A stretch of 64,000 bases of DNA from Bacteroidia bacterium (GTDB lineage: Bacteria; Bacteroidota; Bacteroidia; Chitinophagales; UBA2359), in contig JAUHXA010000002.1 of assembly GCA_030427245.1 (NCBI GenBank), positions 1 to 64,000 on the forward strand, read 5' to 3'. The notes under the pieces were generated by a model, which was not told the DNA's origin, ran no database searches, and saw nothing but the letters and a program-made list of their open reading frames with translations. Below are positions 51,368 to 58,741 of this stretch, piece by piece. Positions within the stretch are counted from its first letter, which is position 1. Each line of letters begins with the position of its first letter. Position numbers and translations under genes: made by a program.

Positions 51368-54300
51368 TTACCTCTGAATAAGCACCTTCTTCACCACGCT
51401 GCTATCTCCCACATTCAATCGCACCAAATAGATACCAACAGGCACATCTGAAATATCAATGCTTCTATCCACGACCTTGGCTTCCGTTACCTCCTTACCC
51501 AAAAGGCTGTACAATTGAAGGGTAAACGGACTTTCTAACTCCGAAACGATGTGGATAACCGTATTGGCGGGATTCGGGTACATGCGAATTTTGCCTTCCA
51601 AAACAACATCGTTGATAGAAGTCCCCATTCCGTCATTTTGGATGCCTGGCGTACCTTTTTGGTTGTTGGCTTCATCATAGACAATCGTAGAAAAAGTCCA
51701 GTTTTCGGGTAAGTTGTTCCCTGCTGCGGTCATTGCTGACGGACTCACTTTCAACATAAAAGTAACCTTTGAAGAACTTCCTGCTTCGGGAATACCAATT
51801 GCAGCATCATTGTCTCTACAAGAACCAGCACTCTCATTGCCAATGTAATTTCCATAGCCATAATCGTAAAGCACTTCATCTACCAAAGAACCATCTGCTT
51901 TGGCGATAATGACACCATCAGGACAAGAAGTATCTCCTTCGTCAGCATAGCTACTTTCATTGTTGAAGCTCGGTTTTTTGTAGTCGTAGAAGTAATCAAA
52001 CACGACTCCACCTTGTGCTTCTGGGATATTGAAGCCAGAAAAAACCGCATAGGATTTTGGGGCAAGGGTGAAGTTCGTAATGGTGGAAACATTGGAGGAA
52101 CTTGAAGCATCCGTCAAGGTCCAACCGTCCATCACTACAGGCTGATTTGTTGTATTATAGACTTCAAACCATTCCGTGTGACCTTCATTTGGTGAAGTGT
52201 CTGCTCCATCAGGATTGTTGGGCAGAGCCGCCGCTAACTGTTCGTCAGTGGGTTTTTGTGGTCGGTTGTGGTATTCGGTGATAATCACTTCACCAGTACC
52301 AAAACCCACAAGGTCAGGGGGTAAACTACCATCATTCGCCAAGCCTGGCGTTCCTATTTGGTTGTTTTCTTCATCATAGACAATCGTAGAGAAAGTCCAG
52401 TTTTCAGCCTTGTCGTTCTCTCTGGAATTCATAACAGCAGGGTCCACTTTCAACATAAAGGTAACTTTTGAAGAGCTTCCTGCTGGGGGTATACCAATTG
52501 CAGCTTCCGCATCCATACAAGAACCAGAATCTTCATTGCCAATATAATACCCATAACCATAGTCATACCGTACTTCGTCTACCAAAGAACCATCTGCTTT
52601 GGCGATAATCACACCATCGGGACAAGAAGAATCTCCTTCGTCAGAATAACTACTTTCGTTGTTGAAGCTCGGTTTTTTGTAGTCATAAAAGTAGTCAAAC
52701 TCTACACCTCCTTGCGCTTCTGGAATATTGAATCCTGAAAAAACGGCATAAGATTTTGGCGCAAGGGTGAAGCTCGTAATGGTGGTGACATTGGAAGAAC
52801 TCGATGCATCTGTCAATGTCCAACCGTCCATTACTACAGGTTCATCGGTCGTATTATAGACTTCAAACCATTCTGTGTGTCCTTCATTTGGTGAAGTGTC
52901 TGCTCCGTCAGGATTGTTGGGAAGAGCTGCCGCCAATTGCTCATCCGTAGGTTTTTGTGGTCGGTTGTGGTATTCGGTGATGATTACCTCACCAGAACCA
53001 AAATCCGAAAGCTCTGAAGGGAGAAGGGAAGTATTGTAACTCGGTCCTGTATTTTCCTCCCTTGCAATGGGTTGTATCAAAATGTTGTGTGGGTATTCAT
53101 TGCAGCCCAAATCTCTTTCTTCAATGGTTTGTGGACGTTCCTGCCCCATCAAATCAAATCTAACATTGGCATCTATCGGCTCCATTCCTTCAAATTGTGG
53201 CAAATCGGCATAACCTGATTTTGCAGCATTAATCGCAGGGCTACTTTCCGACAAACCGAAAAAACCTGCACTGTTTTCTACCAACTCTGGGTCAACAATG
53301 GTCATTTCATCATCTTCCAGAAGCAGTCCTACATCGCCAGATGCGATATTACTAAACCAAGTTTCATTTCTTGTTCGCTCGACAAATAAAAACTCCTTGG
53401 GGTCTGCAAAAATATTGTTGGCAATCGTCACATTGGTTGGTTCATTAGAACCTCCTGAACCTCCCAAAATAACTGGCTCACAATTGATGACCGTATTGAA
53501 GGCAATGTTGATATTGTCCAAGGGGTCAGAGGCCTCGTTCTGCAAAAAGATGGGGCGGTCATCAATATCATAAAAGTAATTGTTGTAGATATAGTGGTCT
53601 TGACCTTCTCGCACTCTAACTCCTCCTTTTCCATTCAAAAAGAAATTGCCATAGACAATCGCCTCCGAACCATGACGCAATACCAATTCCGACTTTGGAT
53701 TGTTTTCAAAGGTATTGTAGCGATAAACATTCTGCCCTGCCTTGCTCGAAATGATTTCACCATCTCCATCACACTTTGTGAAATAGCAATACTCTACCAA
53801 CGAGCGACTGTTGAAGTCCGCTTGTGTACTGACTCCAATCCGAATCGGTTCAATTCCCATGTCGTTGCCCTCACCTTCAAAATTCTTGAAAGAGCAATAT
53901 TGTACTTTGTGATAGCCTGGGTTGGTGGCATCTACCAAAATCGAAAGGATGTTTTGGTCGTCCAGATTCAGCCGATTCTCAAAATTGCAGTACGTCACTC
54001 GATTGTATTGACATTCCTCTCGTATCCTCAAATATTTATACGACCTGTAGGCTCTGATGTTGATTTGTGTAAAGTGACAATAACTACCATACACGTTGAT
54101 GACATCATTCGTTCCAACGTTGCCACCCACAAATTGAACGCCCTGCAATGTGATATAATCACCCGAAACTCTCACCCTCGAACTTCCATTAAAAACCGTT
54201 TGACCCAATGCCTCGGCTGCAATAAAAAGGCGGCTTTTGGTGATGTTCATATAGATGTCCGAAAAAGTACCCGATTCCCAAATAATGGAGTCGTTCGCTG

Positions 54301-54436
54301 CGGCACTGCTTTGTGCATTGTCGAATTCTGACTGAGAACTCACCTTGAAAACCTCTGCATTTAGGGTGTTTGTGCATAGAAAGATGCAGAAGGTAAATAG
54401 TGCCTGAACGGAAAGAGATAATTGTCTGTCTATCAA
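51368..54436 (-). CDS. PL6 polysaccharide lyase fused to two lamin-tail domains and a sorting domain
   Basis: 1022 residues. After a signal peptide (1-27) comes a PL6 beta-helix (about 30-475) with repeated NxF/YxxN turns. The catalytic pair is Lys232 in IISSKAGQN and Arg254 in LVLRHGS, spaced 22 residues; chondroitinase B and AlyGC have 21. PL6 enzymes cleave alginate (poly-MG) or dermatan sulphate by beta-elimination with Ca2+. Two lamin-tail repeats follow (about 480-712 and 713-945), almost the same as those in the next gene, and a type IX sorting domain closes the protein (950-1022, IRMYPNPANTVIHIVSE ... VVKKVLIQR). It should be a surface-exposed or released endolyase, with LTD units probably binding substrate or cell wall. 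The 47-bp gap to the triple-LTD gene suggests one operon. Confidence 0.9.
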   Translation of the reverse strand: MIDRQLSLSVQALFTFCIFLCTNTLNAEVFKVSSQSEFDNAQSSAAANDSIIWESGTFSDIYMNITKSRLFIAAEALGQTVFNGSSRVRVSGDYITLQGVQFVGGNVGTNDVINVYGSYCHFTQINIRAYRSYKYLRIREECQYNRVTYCNFENRLNLDDQNILSILVDATNPGYHKVQYCSFKNFEGEGNDMGIEPIRIGVSTQADFNSRSLVEYCYFTKCDGDGEIISSKAGQNVYRYNTFENNPKSELVLRHGSEAIVYGNFFLNGKGGVRVREGQDHYIYNNYFYDIDDRPIFLQNEASDPLDNINIAFNTVINCEPVILGGSGGSNEPTNVTIANNIFADPKEFLFVERTRNETWFSNIASGDVGLLLEDDEMTIVDPELVENSAGFFGLSESSPAINAAKSGYADLPQFEGMEPIDANVRFDLMGQERPQTIEERDLGCNEYPHNILIQPIAREENTGPSYNTSLLPSELSDFGSGEVIITEYHNRPQKPTDEQLAAALPNNPDGADTSPNEGHTEWFEVYNTTDEPVVMDGWTLTDASSSSNVTTITSFTLAPKSYAVFSGFNIPEAQGGVEFDYFYDYKKPSFNNESSYSDEGDSSCPDGVIIAKADGSLVDEVRYDYGYGYYIGNEDSGSCMDAEAAIGIPPAGSSSKVTFMLKVDPAVMNSRENDKAENWTFSTIVYDEENNQIGTPGLANDGSLPPDLVGFGTGEVIITEYHNRPQKPTDEQLAAALPNNPDGADTSPNEGHTEWFEVYNTTNQPVVMDGWTLTDASSSSNVSTITNFTLAPKSYAVFSGFNIPEAQGGVVFDYFYDYKKPSFNNESSYADEGDTSCPDGVIIAKADGSLVDEVLYDYGYGNYIGNESAGSCRDNDAAIGIPEAGSSSKVTFMLKVSPSAMTAAGNNLPENWTFSTIVYDEANNQKGTPGIQNDGMGTSINDVVLEGKIRMYPNPANTVIHIVSELESPFTLQLYSLLGKEVTEAKVVDRSIDISDVPVGIYLVRLNVGDSSVVKKVLIQR
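51600..52999. repeat. Two further ~700-bp lamin-tail repeats within the PL6 gene
   Basis: Units run about 52999-52301 and 52300-51600 and match the three units at 49180-51263, making five copies within 4 kb. The central block coding for NIPEAQGGV...SFNNESSY is nearly constant in all. Confidence 0.85.
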
Positions 54437-54758
54437 AACATAACTAATGGTTAAAACAAACGAACTTTTTCCTTCAATTTTTATATTCTTATAGCAACTT
54501 GATGTTAATTTATTAGGAATTTATTGAAGGTATTGATATATGGGGAAACTTTAAAAAGTTCGTCTGTTTAAGTGTTTAGTTATGTTTTAACACTCAATTA
54601 GTTAAGAGTTTCCGTTCAAGCACTAAATAAGTAAATTAGATGTGTTTTTTGCATTGTATTTTGTTTGTAGGCATAGGATACTTTGAAAATACTCGATGCC
54701 TTTTGATATTTTTTTTTATTGAATTGACAATTTTAATTGACTGGTTCTTTTATGTTGT
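54437..54758. other. Intergenic stretch, mostly unassigned
   Basis: It holds the second copy of the short direct repeat (54567-54590) and otherwise no gene. A 71-codon frame at 54640-54855 on the plus strand is Phe/Ile/Trp-rich and overlaps the palindromic repeats, so I treat it as chance. Confidence 0.5.
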
Positions 54759-54864
54759 CTCGTCTAACGAGTGGAATAGTTCGTGGTCTTGGGTTGAACT
54801 CCTAAGGAGTTCTGTGATTACTCTCCTTATTTTTCTACAAATATTCAAGTCCTAACGGACTTCC
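54759..54864. repeat. Bacteroidota palindrome cluster (CTCCTAAGGAG / TATTTGTAGAAA type)
   Basis: Three palindromes follow each other: CTCGTCTAACGAG (54759-54771), AACTCCTAAGGAGTT (54797-54811) and AAGTCCTAACGGACTT (54847-54862), the last two separated by a TTTTTCTACAAATATTC spacer. The spacer plus last palindrome is repeated at 57430-57464. The layout matches an interspersed repeat I have seen in Bacteroidota intergenic DNA, function unknown. Confidence 0.6.
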
Positions 54865-54879
54865 TACATCCCGCTTCCC

Positions 54880-54934
54880 ACTTCTTGCTTCTTACTTCTT
54901 ACTTCTTACTTCTTACTTCTTACTTCTTGCTTCT
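54880..54934. repeat. 7-bp microsatellite (ACTTCTT)n
   Basis: About seven or eight copies of the unit ACTTCTT, with GCTTCTT variants at both ends, lie directly after the PL6 lipoprotein stop codon (54939). On the coding strand this is (AAGAAGT)n. Similar AAGAAG-rich tracts occur at about 57328-57345 and 4574-4590. Confidence 0.75.
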
Positions 54935-54938
54935 ATAA

Positions 54939-57275
54939 TTAATACACCAACTTCAATTTCAAATTCTCCTCCACTACTATCTTCCCAGAATTTACTATTT
55001 CATTCTCCGAATGTGTATTGTTCTTTGCACCCCACAATAGCGCAACCAATTTCACGGGGTTGTTTTTGAAGGTATTTTTTGAAATATCCACGTTGATAAT
55101 ACCTCTCGTATTCAACAAAATACCGTTCTCCTCTGCTCTACCACAATTGGTAAAAGTGCTATTCGTCACCGACAAATTACCTCCAATGGTAGATTCATCG
55201 TAACCACCTCTATAGTAGTCAATCACATTCTTTTCGATGCCTTCAAAGGTGCATTCATCAACCGTCAAAAACTCCACATTGTAGTCGCCTTTGTCATTGG
55301 TTTCTTCCGAAAGTTCGATGCCGTTTTTGCAGTCTTTGAAGCTCGTTTCGACAAAAGAAATTTCATCTGCAAAAGACTCTTTGTAGGCTTTCAGGACATA
55401 ATTGAAGTTGCTAATTTCACAACCCATTACCTCCAAATTGTACAAACTCGACATGTTTTCCTTCAAACTCGCAAAAGCATATTGCGTTTTTTCACCTTCC
55501 AAAACCACATTATTCAAGGTGAGTTTCCCTTTTGGTTGCATCTCAAATAGAGGCGTATTTTCTCCGCCCGTATAAAGAATGTGAGCCTTGGCAGTGGCAT
55601 CTGATGATTGAATCGTTATCGTTTTATTGATGACCAAAGGTTCTGCAATCGCATAATCTCCAGCACTCAAAGCCACAATGTCGCCATCCTTTGCCTCCGC
55701 AATTTTTGCCGCCAAATCTCCTGCATCAGCAGAAGTTGTAAGCGTTGTAGCAGGATTTGCAGCTTTTTCATTGGAGAACCAAGGCGCACCGTATTTTTTC
55801 TTGTCCAAAATCATGGGGTCAGCAGAAGGGCTTTGGGTCATTGCGCCAATGGTGTTTTTATTGGAGCGAGTATTTCCGAAAATATCTTTCTCAATCGTTT
55901 CAAAATCAAAACCTACAAATACTTCTTTTTCTTCCAATCCCGATTTGGGCGCAAAAATGTATTGAGCGACTTCTTCCATTTCAAAAGAAGCAGCGGCCTC
56001 CAAGCCTTCTTGCTTGTCAAAGTCCACACCTTGATTGTTGATGAGGTTGTTTTTGAAGTCTATGCCATCCACTTCGTCGTGGGCAACGACGGGCGTTGGG
56101 TCGCCTTTTTCGGTGTAGTAAATGAGGTTGTTCGCAACGGTGGTTCGGATAGGTCTTGCAGAGCGAATTTCGGATAGCGGAAGCACCTCTTTTTGGCTGA
56201 TGTTTGTTCCTACACCAAAATGCCAAGGAGCAGCACAGTCTACCCAAGTATTGTGGGCAACAACTACATCCGTCACCTGATTGTAGCGGTTCAAAGGTGA
56301 TTTTGGGATGCCATTCATCACCGCCAAAGGGCTCCTAAATTCTTTGCCCTTCAAATCGTAAAAGTAATTATTGGTCACCCAATGCCCTGTATTAATCAAT
56401 CGAACACCTCCTACATTGTCTGAACCATCTCCAATGAAATAATTGCCGTCAATGATGCAGTAGTTTCCATGCCGTGTTACCAAAGAACCTTCCGACTTGT
56501 AGAACACATTGTTTCGGAACTCATTGAAGTTGGTCTTGCTCGAAATCACCTCGACTTCCCCATTACATTCTTCAAATAAATTGTTCGCCACCAAAGTATT
56601 AGAGGGCGACATGGAAGTGTAACTGTCCCCCAATTGAAGGGTTTCTGCTTTTGGCCCTCCCTTGCGTGGACGTGGCCCGAAGTGATTGTGGATGATTTTG
56701 TGGTAGTTGCGAATACTTTCATTGCCCTTGATGTCGACTCTCACTGTTGGGCCCTCATTCGATTTTCCCGCCAAATAGCAATGGTCTAATTGGTTGTGCC
56801 TGCCCGAAAATTCAACCCAATGGTCTTTTTTATCTCTTTGAGGCTGATTGTAATCTTCAATCACACAATTCGTTACCCTACAATGATTCGCCACTTGCTT
56901 ATTGTCTGTAATAAACTGAATCACATTGTCAGAAGGTGTGTATCCATTCCTGAAATACAAACCATCAACTACTAAGTATTCTCCTCCAAACTTCAAATCC
57001 GACTGCCCTTCAATAAACACTTCACCTGCAGTTTCTGCCCTCAAAATGATGGGGTTACCTTCTTCACCCTTTGCAGTAAACACTATCTGAACATCTTTCC
57101 AAGTGCCATTCGCCAACACGATTTCGTCACCAGGTTTGGCATTGGTAAGTGCCGTTTGCAGCTCTTCTTTGGTTTTGACTACTCCGCCCGTTTTTCCTGT
57201 TTTGCTCGTTTGAGTTGTTTCTTGACAGGCAAAAAATAGAAAAACAATGCTTAAAAAAGTTAGGTATTTGTACAT
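54939..57275 (-). CDS. PL6 family alginate lyase-like lipoprotein (two beta-helix domains)
   Basis: The start at 57275 (MYKYLTFLSIVFLFFAC) gives 778 residues with a lipobox Cys17; a longer frame from 57350 would hide this signal. The N-terminal PL6 beta-helix (about 35-480) has the catalytic Lys247 in VISSKTNFN and Arg268-His269 in VTRHGN, spaced 21 as in characterised PL6 enzymes, and the substrate-site stretch GPRPRKGGPKAETLQLGDS. The C-terminal half (about 500-778) is a second beta-helix, as in the two-domain alginate lyases of the AlyGC type. It should be anchored in the outer membrane and cleave alginate, probably exolytically (inferred from domain layout). It lies between a sugar isomerase-like and the PL6-LTD gene on the same strand. 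Confidence 0.9.
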   Translation of the reverse strand: MYKYLTFLSIVFLFFACQETTQTSKTGKTGGVVKTKEELQTALTNAKPGDEIVLANGTWKDVQIVFTAKGEEGNPIILRAETAGEVFIEGQSDLKFGGEYLVVDGLYFRNGYTPSDNVIQFITDNKQVANHCRVTNCVIEDYNQPQRDKKDHWVEFSGRHNQLDHCYLAGKSNEGPTVRVDIKGNESIRNYHKIIHNHFGPRPRKGGPKAETLQLGDSYTSMSPSNTLVANNLFEECNGEVEVISSKTNFNEFRNNVFYKSEGSLVTRHGNYCIIDGNYFIGDGSDNVGGVRLINTGHWVTNNYFYDLKGKEFRSPLAVMNGIPKSPLNRYNQVTDVVVAHNTWVDCAAPWHFGVGTNISQKEVLPLSEIRSARPIRTTVANNLIYYTEKGDPTPVVAHDEVDGIDFKNNLINNQGVDFDKQEGLEAAASFEMEEVAQYIFAPKSGLEEKEVFVGFDFETIEKDIFGNTRSNKNTIGAMTQSPSADPMILDKKKYGAPWFSNEKAANPATTLTTSADAGDLAAKIAEAKDGDIVALSAGDYAIAEPLVINKTITIQSSDATAKAHILYTGGENTPLFEMQPKGKLTLNNVVLEGEKTQYAFASLKENMSSLYNLEVMGCEISNFNYVLKAYKESFADEISFVETSFKDCKNGIELSEETNDKGDYNVEFLTVDECTFEGIEKNVIDYYRGGYDESTIGGNLSVTNSTFTNCGRAEENGILLNTRGIINVDISKNTFKNNPVKLVALLWGAKNNTHSENEIVNSGKIVVEENLKLKLVY

Positions 57276-57388
57276 ATTGTGTAAAGCTTTTGTTTGTTTT
57301 ATAGATTGTTTGTTAATAATTAGACTTTGGACGAAAGAAGTAAGAAGCAAGACATTTATTACAATGTTTGGGTTGAATGGAAACCTGT

Positions 57389-57408
57389 CCCGAAGATGAA
57401 TCGGGATG
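57389..57408. repeat. TCCCGA hairpin upstream of the PL6 lipoprotein gene
   Basis: TCCCGA and TCGGGA pair around a 7-base loop. It lies about 110 bp upstream of the lyase start; role unclear. Confidence 0.3.
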
Positions 57409-57429
57409 GAGTTTTGTAAATACTCCCTT

Positions 57430-57464
57430 CATTTTTCTACAAATATTCAAGTCCTAGTGGACTT
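57430..57464. repeat. Second copy of the TTTTTCTACAAATATTCAAG repeat
   Basis: This stretch, with the palindrome AAGTCCTAGTGGACTT at 57449-57464, repeats 54830-54862 with two changes in the palindrome centre. The two copies flank the PL6 lipoprotein gene as direct repeats. Confidence 0.65.
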
Positions 57465-57515
57465 CCAAAACCATGAAATAAATTGTATATTTTTGCATTC
57501 GATTTTAGTTCAAGG

Positions 57516-58484
57516 CTATATATCCTTCCACACCTCCCTCAAAAACCTCAAATCTTTCTCTATCTTCTCTAAAACCTCTTCTTGTGGAATAGAAATCTCC
57601 GCTTTGCCTTTCTCTGCTCCTCCAAGGTCGTATTCCACATGCAGCGAAACAGGCACGTTGATTTGATATTCCTTCAATAGCTGAAAAAATCGCTTGAAAT
57701 CAACCATTCCTTCACCCAATGGTACATGAACAGGTTTCCATTTGCCATCCACTTGTTCCCACTTAAAATCTTTGATAACCAAACTATTGATTTGGTCTTT
57801 GACAAGCCTCAATGCTGTCTCCCAACTCGTTCCACCTTCTACTGTTGCATGGCGAATATCGTATTGAAAACCTAAGTGTTCGGGGCTAATTCCCTCCAAA
57901 ATCTGATGGGTATCCCAAATTGCCGCACCCACATAATTTTTGCCGGCATGATTTTGATAACCTCCCGCCAATCCGAGTTGCTGATTGAGTTGAGCCAATT
58001 TTTTGAATTGCTTGCGATACAATTCCATGCTCTCTTGAATATCTCTATCCAAAGGATATTTCAACCAACCCGTTCTGTAACATTGATAGCCCAACTTGCT
58101 TGCCGTTTCCAGTACTTTTTGGTCAAGCGGATTGTCGACATCTGTCACATTAGTCGTCCATAAATCGGGACGAAACCCAACTTCTTTCAATGCTTCCGTT
58201 GCTTTTGGAAGGTCTCGCTCCACGTTTTCGGGTAATACGTGACCTTTTGGGCGCACGGTCAAATCCACTCCATCAAAACCCATTTTCTTTGCCGCTTTTG
58301 CCATTTCTCGGTAGTCCAAAAACTGAAGGTGCTTTGAGAAAATATGGACTTTTAGGTCATTGGAAGTAGTAGGAACCTTTGCCAGCAAAGGACTTGCACC
58401 CAATAACGAAACACCCCCTACGATTGCAGCGGATTGTTTTAGAAAATTTCGTCTTGTGGGTTTTGTTTTGAACATTTTTTTCAA
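57516..58484 (-). CDS. Tat-exported sugar isomerase/epimerase-like TIM barrel
   Basis: 322 residues with a twin-arginine signal (TRRNFLKQSAAIVGGVSLLG, residues 9-28). The rest is an AP-endonuclease-2/xylose isomerase-like barrel: KMGFDGVDLTVRPKGHVLPENV near the first strands, NHAGKNYVGAAIWDTHQIL, GFQYDIRHATVEGG and VSLHVEYDLGGAEKG with the His and acidic residues that usually bind metal. Such proteins in lyase and hydrolase loci are thought to act on oligosaccharide or uronate products, but the reaction is not established. It lies between the PL6 lipoprotein and the heparinase-like lyase, all on the same strand. Confidence 0.87.
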   Translation of the reverse strand: MKKMFKTKPTRRNFLKQSAAIVGGVSLLGASPLLAKVPTTSNDLKVHIFSKHLQFLDYREMAKAAKKMGFDGVDLTVRPKGHVLPENVERDLPKATEALKEVGFRPDLWTTNVTDVDNPLDQKVLETASKLGYQCYRTGWLKYPLDRDIQESMELYRKQFKKLAQLNQQLGLAGGYQNHAGKNYVGAAIWDTHQILEGISPEHLGFQYDIRHATVEGGTSWETALRLVKDQINSLVIKDFKWEQVDGKWKPVHVPLGEGMVDFKRFFQLLKEYQINVPVSLHVEYDLGGAEKGKAEISIPQEEVLEKIEKDLRFLREVWKDI

Positions 58485-58562
58485 TTTTATCTTATCGCAG
58501 TATAGGGTTTTAGCGTAGCAAACAAATAATTAATATTACTCTACAGCCTTTGTACTTGTATG

Positions 58563-58652
58563 ATTCAACCCACCCCTGCCCCCTCCCAAGAGGGGAATTT
58601 CTCACTCGGTACGAGTTTTCCCCTCCTCGGAGGGGTTGGGGTCGGTTTCAAT
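58563..58652. repeat. GC-rich imperfect hairpin repeat (ACCCC...GGGGT)
   Basis: A left arm with ACCCACCCCTGCCCCCTCC...AGGGGAA and a right arm with TTCCCCTCCTCGGAGGGGTTGGGGT form a hairpin of about 80 bp, unlike the AT-rich surroundings. The ACCCCxxCCCCTxxAAGGGGAA core also occurs in copies A to D of the palindromic family. It is an interspersed repeat, possibly also a transcription barrier. Confidence 0.6.
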
Positions 58653-58741
58653 ATATTATTTGACAACTTGCACAAGAATATTAAAAACTTATTTGTGGAA
58701 CTATAAATCCTATCCTGCGATAAAAAATAAGGGCTTCGCAT

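Noticed and set aside
53594-54331. 245-codon open frame on the plus strand
   Set aside because: Antisense to the PL6 beta-helix, which has clear catalytic residues on the minus strand.
54640-54855. 71-codon frame on the plus strand
   Set aside because: It runs through three palindromic repeats and has the composition of AT-rich intergenic DNA.
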